Source: Allomuricauda sp.
Lineage (GTDB): Bacteria > Bacteroidota > Bacteroidia > Flavobacteriales > Flavobacteriaceae
Assembly: GCF_013911645.1 (NCBI RefSeq)
Contig: NZ_JACESV010000002.1
Span: 496,001 to 560,000, forward strand
Length of the DNA stretch: 64,000 bases
Reading direction: 5' to 3'
In this document: one piece after another, positions 1-9,865 of the stretch
Layout: each line of letters starts with the position of its first letter
Position numbering within the stretch: position 1 is the stretch's first letter
Made by a program: the position numbers and the translations under genes
The notes under the pieces: model-generated
Told to the model about the DNA's origin: nothing
Database searches by the model: none
Seen by the model: the letters and a program-made list of their open reading frames with translations, nothing else

Positions 1-522
1 GGCTACCCTTTAATTCGACATATGCTTAACACTTCGGGCATCATCAATTATCCCGAAGCGCAGTTTGAAATGGTACGCAGCGGGATCGGCCTGTATGGTT
101 ATGGCAATCACGCCAAAGTGGATGCACAATTAAAACCTGTGGCCACACTCAAAACCACCATCTCACAAATCCATCAAATTGATGCCCACGAATCCGTAGG
201 GTACAACCGGGCCTATAAATCCAAACGACCCATAAAAAGTGCCACACTCCCCATAGGCCATGCAGATGGCATTGGGCGACAATATGGAAAAGGTAAAGGT
301 TTTGTTGTGATCAATGGTGAAAAAGCACCCATCATTGGAAATGTTTGTATGGACATGATCATGGTAGATGTAACAAAAATAGACTGCCAAGAAGGGGATG
401 AGGTTATTGTATTCGGTCCAAACAATTCTGCGGAAAGCTTTGCTTCGTCGGCAAACACCATATCCTACGAGATTCTCACCGCCATATCCCAACGGGTAAA
501 AAGAGTTCTTATCGGGGCTTAA
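1..522 (+). CDS. alr: Alanine racemase, C-terminal part (cut by window start)
   Basis: This is the end of a PLP-dependent alanine racemase, which makes D-alanine for peptidoglycan in the cytoplasm. The frame is open from base 1, so the gene starts outside the window; the first ATG at 22 is internal. Visible family features are the segment reading GIGLYGYG, the ESVGYNRAY stretch that holds the catalytic tyrosine of the C-terminal beta domain, and NVCMDMIMVDVT. In many Bacteroidota the enzyme is fused behind a MurF domain; whether that is so here cannot be seen. The stop is TAA at 520-522. Confidence 0.93.
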   Translation, partial: GYPLIRHMLNTSGIINYPEAQFEMVRSGIGLYGYGNHAKVDAQLKPVATLKTTISQIHQIDAHESVGYNRAYKSKRPIKSATLPIGHADGIGRQYGKGKGFVVINGEKAPIIGNVCMDMIMVDVTKIDCQEGDEVIVFGPNNSAESFASSANTISYEILTAISQRVKRVLIGA

Positions 523-574
523 TATTATCTTTTTTGCTTAATTTGTTTACGATTAACCAATACTCAACTATAAA

Positions 575-982
575 ATGGGATTTTTAAAAGAGTTTAAAGA
601 ATTTGCCATGAAGGGGAACCTGGTGGATATCGCCGTAGGTTTCGTCATGGGTGCCGCTTTCAAAGAAGTGGTTTCTTCATTTACCGGGGGAATTGTTTCC
701 CCCCTGATCGGATTGTTGTTCAAATCGGATTTCAACGATTTGAAATATGTGATCACGGAAGGAACTCCGAATGATGCAGGTGAAATCGTTGGGGAAATAG
801 CCGTGCTCTACGGTGCATTCCTTACCAATGTCATCGACTTCATCATCGTCGCATTTGTTATGTTCCTTGTAGTGAAGGCCGTAAACAGAATGAAGAAAAA
901 AGAAGAGCCTGCTCCAGAAGCTCCAAAGGGTCCGACCCAAGAGGAGCTGTTGGCAGAAATCCGCGATTTGTTGAAGAAATAA
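575..982 (+). CDS. mscL: Large-conductance mechanosensitive channel MscL
   Basis: The 135-residue protein is an inner-membrane channel that opens under membrane tension and releases solutes during hypo-osmotic shock. The N-terminus MGFLKEFKEFAMKGNLVDIA followed by a Gly/Ala-rich first membrane helix (about residues 15-45) is the MscL signature. A second membrane helix lies at about 75-100, and a charged, Pro-rich cytoplasmic tail (KKKEEPAPEAP) ends in a short helix. Length matches the family. The gene stands alone and is followed by a hairpin terminator. Confidence 0.96.
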   Translation: MGFLKEFKEFAMKGNLVDIAVGFVMGAAFKEVVSSFTGGIVSPLIGLLFKSDFNDLKYVITEGTPNDAGEIVGEIAVLYGAFLTNVIDFIIVAFVMFLVVKAVNRMKKKEEPAPEAPKGPTQEELLAEIRDLLKK

Positions 983-1038
983 AAATCGTTGATGCTGAAT
1001 AGAGTTCGGCAGTCCGCTACATCACAATAACCATTAAA

Positions 1039-1080
1039 AACCATCAATGTGTTTCGCTATCATGTTGATGGTTGTTTTAT
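1039..1080 (+). terminator. Intrinsic terminator after mscL
   Basis: AACCATCAA at 1039-1047 pairs with TTGATGGTT at 1065-1073 and is followed by a T-rich tract, a normal rho-independent terminator shape. Confidence 0.7.
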
Positions 1081-1123
1081 TTGTAACATTTTGTTATTTT
1101 TTGATTATTCATAAAGAAAAAGC

Positions 1124-1153
1124 TTGTTTAAACCGCTGACTAAAGTACCTTTG
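1124..1153 (+). promoter_or_regulatory. Bacteroidota-type promoter of asd
   Basis: TTG at 1124-1126, 19 bp, then TACCTTTG at 1146-1153. This matches the Bacteroidota housekeeping promoter (-33 TTG, -7 TAnnTTTG). It lies about 20 bases before the asd start codon. Confidence 0.7.
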
Positions 1154-1173
1154 CGACAAGAAATAATTTTACG

Positions 1174-2187
1174 ATGAAAGTAGCAGTAGTTGGAGCCACC
1201 GGAATGGTAGGCGAAGTTATGTTGAAAGTCTTGGAAGAACGCAACTTCCCTATTTCAGAATTGTTGTTGGTTGCCTCGGAACGTTCCGTGGGCAAAAAAC
1301 TCACCTATAAAAACGAGGAGCATACCGTAATCGGTTTGGCAGATGCCGTTGCCGCCCAACCAGATATTGCCATTTTCTCCGCAGGTGGAGACACCTCGTT
1401 GGAATGGGCGCCAAAATTTGCCGAAGTGGGAACCACAGTAATCGATAACTCCTCCGCTTGGCGAATGGACCCGACCAAAAAATTGGTGGTGCCGGAAATC
1501 AATGCAAGTGAACTTACCGCAGAGGACAAAATTATAGCAAATCCTAACTGCTCCACCATTCAAATGGTATTGGCGTTAGACCCGCTCCACAAAAAATATC
1601 AGATGAAACGTGTGGTAGTTTCTACCTATCAATCCGTTTCGGGAACGGGGGTTAAGGCCGTGGAGCAAATGGAGAACGAAGCGGCTGGAATCGAAGGCGA
1701 AATGGCATATCCTTACCCCATCAACCGCAATGCATTGCCCCATTGCGATGTGTTTTTGGAGAATGGCTACACTAAAGAAGAAATGAAATTGGCCCGTGAG
1801 CCACAAAAAATATTGGACGACCGTACTTTTTCCGTAACTGCTACCGCAGTTCGTATTCCAACGGCTGGTGGACACTCGGAATCCGTGAACGTGGAATTCC
1901 ACAACGATTTTGATTTGGCCGAAGTTCGAAAACTGCTAAGTGAAACTCCAGGAATTGTGGTTCAGGACAACCCGGACACCAATACCTACCCCATGCCTGT
2001 TTTTGCCAATGGCAAGGACGATGTTTTTGTGGGCAGAATCCGTCGGGACGAAACCCAGCCCAACACCTTGAACATGTGGATTGTGGCGGACAACCTAAGA
2101 AAAGGGGCGGCCACCAATGCTGTACAGATTGCTGAGTATTTGGTGGAGAACAATTTGGTTTCGAATACTTCGGAGGCTCTGTCCTAG
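1174..2187 (+). CDS. asd: Aspartate-semialdehyde dehydrogenase
   Basis: It reduces 4-aspartyl phosphate to aspartate semialdehyde with NADPH, the branch point to lysine/diaminopimelate, threonine and methionine. The 337-residue protein begins with the nucleotide-binding motif VGATGMVG (residues 6-13). The catalytic cysteine is Cys126 in NPNCSTIQ. A substrate-binding region follows with RIPTAGGHSESVN. Length and ends fit the family. It is transcribed from its own promoter and faces the convergent GLPGLI gene. Confidence 0.96.
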   Translation: MKVAVVGATGMVGEVMLKVLEERNFPISELLLVASERSVGKKLTYKNEEHTVIGLADAVAAQPDIAIFSAGGDTSLEWAPKFAEVGTTVIDNSSAWRMDPTKKLVVPEINASELTAEDKIIANPNCSTIQMVLALDPLHKKYQMKRVVVSTYQSVSGTGVKAVEQMENEAAGIEGEMAYPYPINRNALPHCDVFLENGYTKEEMKLAREPQKILDDRTFSVTATAVRIPTAGGHSESVNVEFHNDFDLAEVRKLLSETPGIVVQDNPDTNTYPMPVFANGKDDVFVGRIRRDETQPNTLNMWIVADNLRKGAATNAVQIAEYLVENNLVSNTSEALS

Positions 2188-2230
2188 TTTTTAAATAAAA
2201 TAGAAAGGGTATAAAGCACAATGTAAATAG

Positions 2231-2965
2231 TTAACGTGGCATCTGTGCTTTAACCCTTTTTTTGTAGATACTATCATATTCTTTCTGGCTCACAACATTG
2301 CCTTTAATTGGATTTTCAACTTGAACTTCCTTACCGAGGTCTAAGTCTTCCAATACCACACTTCTTCCCTTTAAATCCAACTGAAGCACCAAACCAGGGA
2401 GTCCAACGGCCTCAAAAGGCCCTGTCCTAATCGGTATTTCAGGGCAATACCATGCAACTACTTCCGTTTCAAAAGTCTCATAGTTTTTGGACATTGCATA
2501 TCTTTTTCCTATCGCTTTGTAACATAGGTAATCTGAAACTTGTTTTTGATCATCAACCAATTTCCATTCCACATCTTCCAGGTCTGTTTTAACCTGAAAC
2601 TTTTTCCCCAAAAAGGTTTTTTGTTCAATTATATAAGCCTCTTTTAGGTTGGTATAGTACATTTTGTCCCCATCAAAAATTGTGATGGCCATTTTTGCGT
2701 TAAAATCATTTTTATCAATGGGAAGGTTTTTAACCAAAGAAAAGGCAGAGGCTTTTTGATTAAAAGCAAGCTCAAACCTTAATTTTTGAGCTTGCTTTTC
2801 AATATTATCAATATCACTCTTGTATGGTCCCTTTAACTTGGTATTCGTATTTTGTTGCAGTATCACCTTATACTCGGCCACTCCTGAATTTATTTGAGCA
2901 ATTATTGCCAAAGGGAAAAGAAGTGCCCCAATTAAAAGAATCCTTGTCGTTTTTAAGATATACAT
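2231..2965 (-). CDS. GLPGLI-family secreted protein
   Basis: The 244-residue protein has an N-terminal hydrophobic segment ending near AIIAQ, which looks like a signal peptide. It carries the name-giving motif GPFEAVGLPGLVLQL (about residues 184-198). GLPGLI proteins are widespread in Bacteroidota and have no established function; some sit near TonB-dependent or peptidase genes. Its start lies 6 bases after the stop of a broken small gene on the same strand, so the two probably formed one transcript. Confidence 0.9.
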   Translation of the reverse strand: MYILKTTRILLIGALLFPLAIIAQINSGVAEYKVILQQNTNTKLKGPYKSDIDNIEKQAQKLRFELAFNQKASAFSLVKNLPIDKNDFNAKMAITIFDGDKMYYTNLKEAYIIEQKTFLGKKFQVKTDLEDVEWKLVDDQKQVSDYLCYKAIGKRYAMSKNYETFETEVVAWYCPEIPIRTGPFEAVGLPGLVLQLDLKGRSVVLEDLDLGKEVQVENPIKGNVVSQKEYDSIYKKRVKAQMPR

Positions 2966-2971
2966 AAAAAA

Positions 2972-3164
2972 TTAATAAGCAGCCTCAATGCAATCGCCAT
3001 ATACAGAAAAATAGACTCCGTAATAATCTGTGCCATATGCTAACTCATAATAGGTGGCTAGCTTATGGGCATAGTCACTGCACACAGTAAAATAATCCTC
3101 CTTTTTCAGCACTTGATAAATTTATGCTAAAAATCATAGCTAATAATAAAGTAAGTTTTTTCAT
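2972..3164 (-). pseudogene. Frameshifted small secreted-protein gene
   Basis: An ATG at 3162-3164 opens a signal-peptide-like sequence (MKKLTLLLAMIFSINLSSAE) that soon runs into a stop after EKGGLFYCVQ. One frame over, a continuous reading EDYFTVCSDYAHKLATYYEL continues and ends in VYGDCIEAAY and TAA at 2972-2974. The two join if one G is removed from the run GAAAAAGGAGG near 3103-3113. The region is 193 bases, that is 64 codons plus one base. I see a one-base insertion, programmed frameshifting or a sequencing error. The product would be a small exported protein with two cysteines, of unknown role. Confidence 0.55.
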
Positions 3165-3382
3165 ATCGTAAGATTTTATTGGTTAACTCAATATTAAAAA
3201 AAAGCAAGTCCAAAATTTCCTTGAATTGATGGATGACCCTTTTCAATTGACCAATACCCTTTTTTGATTTGACCGAAATTGATTTAGCTGAATTTCAAAG
3301 GTTAAAAAACGTTAACTAGAGAGTTCCTTTTCCCCAAAACATAATATTCATTGTATTTTTATCCGAATCAATCCAATAAAAC

Positions 3383-5539
3383 ATGAAAAACATTAGTCTG
3401 TTGGCTGCCTTGATTTTATTCACAGCCTGCCAGGAAACCACTAAAAAAAGAGAGCCCATTACCGTGAACTACCCTACGACCAAAAAAGTTGACACCGTTG
3501 ATAATTATTTTGGAACCGAAGTCCCTGACCCCTACCGTTGGTTGGAAGATGATCGAAGCAAAGAAACCGAAGCTTGGGTAAAAGAGCAAAATACGGTCAC
3601 TTTTGGGTATTTGGACAAAATCCCGTTCCGTGAAGACCTCAAAAACCGATTGGAAAAACTCTGGAACTACGAAAAAGTGGGGTCCCCGTTTAAAGAGGGT
3701 GACTATACCTATTACTACAAAAACAACGGCCTGCAAAATCAATATGTCGTTTACCGAAAAAAGGATGATGGCGAAGAAGAGGTCTTTTTGGATCCCAATA
3801 CCTTTTCCGAAGATGGCACCACATCTTTAATGGGCCTTAGTTTCACCAAGGACGGTTCCAAAGCCGCTTATCTTATTTCCGAGGGCGGAAGCGATTGGCG
3901 CAAGGGCATCGTTATCGATGCCGAATCCAAGGAAATTGTGGAGGACACCTTGGTCGACATCAAGTTCAGTGGAATTTCTTGGAAAGGAAACGATGGTTTT
4001 TTCTACTCCAGCTACGACAAACCAGAGGGAAGCGAACTTTCCGCAAAAACGGACCAGCATAAATTGTATTACCACAAACTGGGCACACCTCAATCCGAAG
4101 ATAAAATCATTTTTGGCGGTACTCCGGAAGAAAAACACCGTTACGTAGGTGGTTCTGTTTCCGAAGATCAAAAATATCTGTTCATCTCTGCATCCGTTTC
4201 CACTTCTGGGAACAAATTATTTATGATAGATCTTTCCAAAACCAATCCTGAACTCATCACCATTTTGGATGATACGGATTCCGACACTTACGTTATCGAC
4301 AACGAAGGGTCCAAACTTTATTTGGTAACCAACCGAGAGGCTCCCAACAAAAAAGTGGTGGTGGTCGATGCTGCAAACCCAACCCCCGATAATTGGGAAG
4401 ACCTAATTCCAGAAACCGAAAACGTATTGACCGCTGGAACGGGTGGAGGTTATCTCTTTACCGAATATATGGTGGATGCCATTTCCAAAGTGCTTCAGTA
4501 TGATTATGAAGGAAATTTGGTCCGCGAAGTGGAACTTCCCGGCGTGGGAAGCGCAGGAGGTTTTGGTGGCAAAAAAGAAGACAAAGAATTTTATTTTTCC
4601 TTTACCAATTACAACACCCCAGGTTCTTTGTATAAGTATGATGTGGAAACTGGCGAATACGAGCAATACTGGAAACCTCAAATTGATTTTAATCCAGATG
4701 ATTACGAATCAAAACAGGTTTTTTATACCTCAAAAGATGGCACCAAAGTGCCCATGATCATCACCTATAAAAAAGGAACCGAGCTTAACGGTAAAAACCC
4801 CACCATCCTTTATGGTTATGGCGGTTTCAATGTTAGTTTAACACCGTCCTTTAGCATTGTAAATGCCGTTTGGATGGAGCAAGGCGGTGTATATGCCGTT
4901 CCCAACCTTAGGGGAGGTGGAGAATACGGTAAAAAATGGCACATTGCAGGCACCAAACTTCAAAAGCAGAACGTTTTTGATGACTTTATCGCCGCTGCTG
5001 AATATTTGATTGACAACAAGTACACTTCCAAAGAATATTTGGCCATCCGTGGCGGTTCCAACGGAGGTTTGTTGGTAGGTGCAACCATGACCCAGCGTCC
5101 CGACCTAATGCAAGTGGCATTGCCAGCCGTGGGTGTATTGGATATGCTGCGCTACCATACCTTTACCGCAGGAGCAGGATGGGCCTACGATTATGGGACT
5201 TCCGAGGATAACGAAGAAATGTTTAAATATATTAAAGGATACTCCCCTGTGCACAATGTAAAGGAAGGCACGGAATATCCAGCAACCTTGGTTACCACAG
5301 GAGACCACGACGACCGTGTGGTTCCTGCGCATAGCTTTAAATTTGCTGCAGAATTACAGGAAAAACAAGCTGGTGAGCAACCTACCCTTATCCGAATCGA
5401 GACCAATGCAGGACATGGAGCCGGAACACCGGTGAGCAAAACCATTGAGCAATATGCTGATATCTTTGGGTTTACTTTTTATAATATGGGATACGATGAA
5501 TTGCCCAACCAAGCCGTGCTCAAGGAGTTTAAAGATTGA
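3383..5539 (+). CDS. Prolyl oligopeptidase family serine peptidase (S9A), lipoprotein
   Basis: The 718-residue enzyme cleaves proline-containing peptides on the C-terminal side of proline. The N-terminus (ALILFTAC, Cys16) is a lipobox, so it should be a periplasmic lipoprotein. An N-terminal beta-propeller begins with DPYRWLED, and the alpha/beta-hydrolase domain takes up about the last 270 residues. The catalytic triad reads as Ser559 in RGGSNGGL, Asp643 in [10 protein letters not shown] and His678 in NAGHGAG, the same order and spacing as in porcine POP. Single gene, followed by an inverted-repeat element. Confidence 0.95.
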   Translation: MKNISLLAALILFTACQETTKKREPITVNYPTTKKVDTVDNYFGTEVPDPYRWLEDDRSKETEAWVKEQNTVTFGYLDKIPFREDLKNRLEKLWNYEKVGSPFKEGDYTYYYKNNGLQNQYVVYRKKDDGEEEVFLDPNTFSEDGTTSLMGLSFTKDGSKAAYLISEGGSDWRKGIVIDAESKEIVEDTLVDIKFSGISWKGNDGFFYSSYDKPEGSELSAKTDQHKLYYHKLGTPQSEDKIIFGGTPEEKHRYVGGSVSEDQKYLFISASVSTSGNKLFMIDLSKTNPELITILDDTDSDTYVIDNEGSKLYLVTNREAPNKKVVVVDAANPTPDNWEDLIPETENVLTAGTGGGYLFTEYMVDAISKVLQYDYEGNLVREVELPGVGSAGGFGGKKEDKEFYFSFTNYNTPGSLYKYDVETGEYEQYWKPQIDFNPDDYESKQVFYTSKDGTKVPMIITYKKGTELNGKNPTILYGYGGFNVSLTPSFSIVNAVWMEQGGVYAVPNLRGGGEYGKKWHIAGTKLQKQNVFDDFIAAAEYLIDNKYTSKEYLAIRGGSNGGLLVGATMTQRPDLMQVALPAVGVLDMLRYHTFTAGAGWAYDYGTSEDNEEMFKYIKGYSPVHNVKEGTEYPATLVTTGDHDDRVVPAHSFKFAAELQEKQAGEQPTLIRIETNAGHGAGTPVSKTIEQYADIFGFTFYNMGYDELPNQAVLKEFKD

Positions 5540-5572
5540 TCAAATCCATAAACAATTGCTCAAACACTATAA

Positions 5573-5644
5573 TGTCAGTTCAAGCGCAGTCGAGAACAAA
5601 ACACGTGTAAACCAATTTAGGTTTTGACTGCGCTCAACCTGACA
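5573..5644. repeat. Dispersed imperfect palindrome (REP-like)
   Basis: TGTCAGTTCAAGCGCAGTC at 5573-5591 is nearly the reverse complement of GACTGCGCTCAACCTGACA at 5626-5644. The core GACTGCGCTCAA resembles a second element at about 30,068-30,100. It sits after the peptidase gene and could also act as a terminator. Confidence 0.6.
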
Positions 5645-5673
5645 TATTTTAGATATACACGCCCTTTATATTT

Positions 5674-6669
5674 ATGCTAAAAGTCCAAGTAGATTCTTTC
5701 GGTTATCAAGACCAAAATATTTTAAAGGACATTTCTTTTGAAGTGGCCCCAGGGGAACATGTGGCCTTAATGGGCGAAAGTGGTTCGGGCAAAAGCACCT
5801 TGCTAAAAATTATCTATGGTCTCCTTCACATAGAAGAAGGTTCGGTTTTTTGGGGTGATATCGAAGCATTAGGTCCCAACTTTAATCTGGTTCCCGGTGA
5901 ACCGTACATGAAATATCTGGCTCAGGATTTTGATTTGATGCCTTTCATTTCCGTTGAGGAGAACATTGGTCAGTTCCTTTCCGTGTTCGAACGCGAAACA
6001 CATGAAGAACGCATCAACGAACTTTTGGAGTTGATTGAAATGAAGCCCTATGCAAAGACCAAGGTAAAATACCTTAGCGGTGGACAGCAACAACGGGTGG
6101 CCCTAGCTCGGGTTTTAGCGCAGGAACCCGAGATTCTCCTTTTGGACGAGCCTTTTGGCCATATTGATAACTTTAAGCGCAATTCCCTCCGAAGAAATCT
6201 CTTTTTGTACCTCAAAAAACAGGGGATAACTGTACTAACCGCAAGTCACGACCCAAATGATGTGCTGCCCTTTGCAGAACGCACCCTAATTTTGGAAAAA
6301 GGCAACATTATTGCCAACCAGAACACCCAAGATTTATATAAAAACCCGCCCAATTACTACACGGCCTCATTGTTTGGACAAGTAAATAAAGTTCCCATGA
6401 AACTTTTAAAGTCCTACGCACAAATCGATAGGTCGGTACTGGTGTATCCCCACGAGTTCAAATTTTCCGATGCCTCTGGGCTAAAAGTTGAGGTTACAAA
6501 CTCGTTTTTTAAAGGAAGCCACTACCTTAACGAAGGTAAAACAGAAGACGGAACCGTTATTTTTTTCAATACACAGAAAAAACAAGCGAATGGCGTTCCT
6601 ATGTTTCTTAATGTATCTTTGGACACCATCAACATGAGACTTCAGGTTGGACAAAAAACAAATAAATAG
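5674..6669 (+). CDS. ABC transporter ATP-binding protein
   Basis: The 331-residue ATPase has Walker A GESGSGKST (about residues 34-42), the signature LSGGQQQR (about 134-141), Walker B ILLLDEP with the catalytic Glu, and the H-loop in TASHDPND. About 110 residues follow the ATPase core, as in importer ATPases with a C-terminal TOBE-like regulatory part. No permease is beside it, so the substrate is unknown; the domain layout recalls FbpC/PotA-type ATPases, which is only a suggestion. Its 3' end overlaps the next gene by 23 bases. Confidence 0.85.
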   Translation: MLKVQVDSFGYQDQNILKDISFEVAPGEHVALMGESGSGKSTLLKIIYGLLHIEEGSVFWGDIEALGPNFNLVPGEPYMKYLAQDFDLMPFISVEENIGQFLSVFERETHEERINELLELIEMKPYAKTKVKYLSGGQQQRVALARVLAQEPEILLLDEPFGHIDNFKRNSLRRNLFLYLKKQGITVLTASHDPNDVLPFAERTLILEKGNIIANQNTQDLYKNPPNYYTASLFGQVNKVPMKLLKSYAQIDRSVLVYPHEFKFSDASGLKVEVTNSFFKGSHYLNEGKTEDGTVIFFNTQKKQANGVPMFLNVSLDTINMRLQVGQKTNK

Positions 6670-7054
6670 GGAGTTACAGTTTAAGGCCATGCGCAGCAGC
6701 GGGGCCGGAGGGCAACATGTAAACAAGGTTTCCTCCAAAGTGGAACTTACTTTCAATATTCCTGCTTCCGAAGGACTTTCCGACAGAGAAAAACAACGGA
6801 TTCAACTAAAGCTCCAATCTCGACTCACTAATGACGGTGCTTTGGTTCTTCAATGTGATGAAGCCCGAAGTCAGCACAGAAACAAAGACTTAGTGGTGAA
6901 ACGTTTTTTTGAGCTTTTGAGAAAAGCGCTCACCATACCCAAAAAGCGAAAGCCCACCAAACGCACCAAATCGTCCATAGAAAAACGGTTGCGGTCCAAA
7001 AAGAAAACTGCAGAGAAGAAGGCCAAAAGAAAACCGCCTGATTTGGGACAATAA
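6647..7054 (+). CDS. arfB: ArfB-like peptidyl-tRNA hydrolase (ribosome rescue)
   Basis: This 135-residue protein is a stand-alone GGQ-domain hydrolase that frees peptides from ribosomes stalled without a stop codon. It shows SSGAGGQHVNKVSS with the catalytic GGQ at residues 21-23, and a highly basic C-terminal tail (KKRKPTKRTKSS to KKTAEKKAKRK) of the kind that enters the empty mRNA channel. The only start that keeps the N-terminal strand is TTG at 6647, inside the end of the ABC ATPase gene, which suggests translational coupling. Confidence 0.88.
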   Translation: MDKKQINRELQFKAMRSSGAGGQHVNKVSSKVELTFNIPASEGLSDREKQRIQLKLQSRLTNDGALVLQCDEARSQHRNKDLVVKRFFELLRKALTIPKKRKPTKRTKSSIEKRLRSKKKTAEKKAKRKPPDLGQ

Positions 7055-7177
7055 TAATCTGTCCATCTTATTGCAAATCCATCAAAAAACCTCATCCACA
7101 ACAATTCTAATCGACTGAATTTAATATCCTCGCTACAAATGCTTAAATTTCAGTCAAATTATAACTAACTCAAAAAA

Positions 7178-9793
7178 ATGATTTCTAAAACTACAAACCT
7201 CAAAACATTGCTGCTCTCCGTGGCAATGGCTTTGTCTTGTGCTGCTTTTTCCGTAGCACAAACAGTCCCCTCCCCCGAAGATGTATATGGATTTAGGGTA
7301 GGAGCCGATTACAAACTGGCCGATTATTCACAAATTGAAGATTATCTGTCCCAATTGGACGCCGCTTCCAATAGGGTAAAAAAAATCGAAATTGGAGAAA
7401 CCGTTCTAGGTCGTAAAATGTACCTATTGTTCATCTCCACAGAAGAAAACTTAGCTCAGCTTGATAAGTGGAAAGACATCAGCACCAAACTTGCCCGTGT
7501 TCAAGTTGACGACGAAGAGGCCGTAAAGCTTTCGCAAGAAGGAAAAGCCATTGTTTGGGTAGATGGTGGAATGCACTCCACGGAGCTGGCTCACGGACAA
7601 ATGACCTCCGAACTGGCTTATACCCTAGCGACATCTGAAACAGCAGAAATGCAAAAAATCAGGGAAAATGTGATTACCCTTTTAATGCCGGTAATGAACC
7701 CTGATGGTCTGGACATTGTTGTGGATTGGTACCGAAAAAACCAAGGCACTGCTTATGAGACTTCACGTCCCCCGATTTTGTACCATTACTATATGGGCCA
7801 CGACAACAACAGGGACTGGTTTATGAACATAATGCCGGAAACCTACAATGTTACCAAAATACTGTACAACGAGTGGTATCCACAAATTGTGTACAACCAT
7901 CACCAATCTTCTCCTTCTTGGACAAAGATTTCACTTCCTCCATACGCCGACCCGGTGAACCCAAGAATTCACCCAGCCATTACAGCAGGTGTTAGCGAGG
8001 TAGGTTCCGCCATGACCAAGCGTTTTTCCCTTGAAAATATGCCAGGAGCCATTGCCGATAACTTTTATACCATGTTCTGGAACGGTGGAGGACGTACCGT
8101 GCCCTATTACCACAACATGATCGGTATTTTAACCGAAACAGGACATACCTCCCCGACCCCAAGGTATTATGATCCCGAAAAATTACCCAAAACCGTCGCT
8201 GGGGGAACACCGACCGATGGCACGGACATTATGTACCCAGACCCATGGAAAGGGGGCGAATCCCATTTTAGGGATGCCGTAGATTATATGTTAACGGCAA
8301 CTTGGGCCACATTGGACCTAGCTGCCGACCGAAAGAGCAACTACCTGCACAATATTTATAAAATGGGTAAATCTGCTGTTGAAAAAGGTACAACCGAAGG
8401 TTTGTTTGCCTACATCATTAGTAAAGAACAATGGGATTCTTTTGAGGCCGTAAACTTGGTCAACGTATTGCTCCGAGGTGGCATCGAAATTGAAAAAGCG
8501 ACCAGAGATTTTACGGTTAACGGTAAAGAATACGAAGAGGGATCTTATGTAATCTACACTGCACAAGCCTTTAGACCTTACTTGATGGACCTCATGGAAA
8601 AACAAAACTATCCAACGCGTTTCCAATACCCAGGAGGCCCTCCAGATACCCCTTACGATTTGGCCGGATGGACCTTGCCCATGCAAATGGGCATCGATGT
8701 GGATAAAATTTCCGAATCGTTCAAGGCCCCGACCGAAAAAATCACAGACCTTGTAAACTATTACGAAGGTGAAGTAAACAGAAATGGTGCATTTGGATAT
8801 GCCCTTAGCGTTAACACCAACGCCTCGGTAGTGGCCACAAACAAAGTGCTGAAAGCCGGGGGAACCGCATACAAAAGCATGACCGAGTTCAAAGCTGGCA
8901 AGCAAACTTTTCCCGCAGGATCCTATATTGTTTCTGGAGAAAAAGAGATGATGGAATCCTTGGCCGATGAGTACGGTCTTGAATTTACAGGTTTGTCCGC
9001 CAAACCAGAGGTACAATTGAAAAAAATCCATTTGCCCAAAGTAGGCTTGTACAAGTCTTGGGTGGCCAATATGGATGAAGGATGGACGCGTTTTGTAATG
9101 GACGAATATGAGTTTGATATGGACACCCTGCACGATACCGATATTAAAACCAAAGATCTTTCCCAGTATGATGCCATCATTATCCCGTCGCAAAGGCCAA
9201 GTTCCATTTTGCACGGACACAGTAATTTGAGCATGCCCGAAAAATTCACGGGCGGAATCGGCCTTAAAGGATCAGTGGCCCTTAGTGACTATGTGGAAGA
9301 AGGCGGAACCTTGATCGCTTTTGATGCTGCCAGCAATTTTGTGATCGAACAATTCGGATTGCCATTGCGCGATGCCGTAGCGGGTGCCGACAGCAAAGAT
9401 TTTTTTATTCCGGGATCTTTGATCAAAGCTGGTGTGGATACTTCGCACCCATTGGCTTTTGGCATGAAAGACACGGTTGCCGTTTCATTTAACAGAAGTA
9501 GGGCCTTCACCATTAACAAACAAAGCAAAAAAGGTGAAGGTGGTGTAGAAGATATAAAAGACGCACCCGCACCCGATGTCGAAGTAATCGCTACCTATGC
9601 CGCCAAAGATCTATTAATGAGCGGTTGGGCCATGGGAGAAGATAAATATATTGCCAAAAAGCCTGCGATGGTAAAAGCTAAATACGGAAAAGGATCGGCC
9701 ATTTTGTTTGCGTTCCGTCCACAGTTTAGGGCGCAACCGCGCGGAACTTACAAATTGATCTTTAACGCGATTTACGAAGGTGCTTCGGAATAG
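7178..9793 (+). CDS. M14-family zinc carboxypeptidase, secreted
   Basis: An 871-residue exported protease. A signal peptide (LLLSVAMALSCAAFSVAQ) precedes an M14 domain with the zinc-binding HSTE in GGMHSTELAHGQ, an NPDG motif in VMNPDGLDIVV, and a downstream YNHHQS that can supply the third zinc histidine. The C-terminal half (from about residue 400) contains beta-rich and Rossmann-like segments, as in large Bacteroidota M14 proteins of unknown substrate. Single gene followed by a terminator. Confidence 0.9.
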   Translation: MISKTTNLKTLLLSVAMALSCAAFSVAQTVPSPEDVYGFRVGADYKLADYSQIEDYLSQLDAASNRVKKIEIGETVLGRKMYLLFISTEENLAQLDKWKDISTKLARVQVDDEEAVKLSQEGKAIVWVDGGMHSTELAHGQMTSELAYTLATSETAEMQKIRENVITLLMPVMNPDGLDIVVDWYRKNQGTAYETSRPPILYHYYMGHDNNRDWFMNIMPETYNVTKILYNEWYPQIVYNHHQSSPSWTKISLPPYADPVNPRIHPAITAGVSEVGSAMTKRFSLENMPGAIADNFYTMFWNGGGRTVPYYHNMIGILTETGHTSPTPRYYDPEKLPKTVAGGTPTDGTDIMYPDPWKGGESHFRDAVDYMLTATWATLDLAADRKSNYLHNIYKMGKSAVEKGTTEGLFAYIISKEQWDSFEAVNLVNVLLRGGIEIEKATRDFTVNGKEYEEGSYVIYTAQAFRPYLMDLMEKQNYPTRFQYPGGPPDTPYDLAGWTLPMQMGIDVDKISESFKAPTEKITDLVNYYEGEVNRNGAFGYALSVNTNASVVATNKVLKAGGTAYKSMTEFKAGKQTFPAGSYIVSGEKEMMESLADEYGLEFTGLSAKPEVQLKKIHLPKVGLYKSWVANMDEGWTRFVMDEYEFDMDTLHDTDIKTKDLSQYDAIIIPSQRPSSILHGHSNLSMPEKFTGGIGLKGSVALSDYVEEGGTLIAFDAASNFVIEQFGLPLRDAVAGADSKDFFIPGSLIKAGVDTSHPLAFGMKDTVAVSFNRSRAFTINKQSKKGEGGVEDIKDAPAPDVEVIATYAAKDLLMSGWAMGEDKYIAKKPAMVKAKYGKGSAILFAFRPQFRAQPRGTYKLIFNAIYEGASE

Positions 9794-9820
9794 CTCAAAA
9801 TCTATTAATGTATAAAAGAA

Positions 9821-9847
9821 AGCCGCATCAAGTTGATGCGGTTTTTT
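9821..9847 (+). terminator. Intrinsic terminator after the M14 peptidase gene
   Basis: CCGCATCAA at 9823-9831 pairs with TTGATGCGG at 9833-9841, then a T-tract. It lies between convergent genes. Confidence 0.8.
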
Positions 9848-9865
9848 ATTGAATTGTATTCTGGT

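Noticed and set aside
8318..9220. 300-codon antisense reading in the M14 peptidase gene
   Set aside because: It is a shadow of a well-supported gene and shows no recognisable protein pattern.
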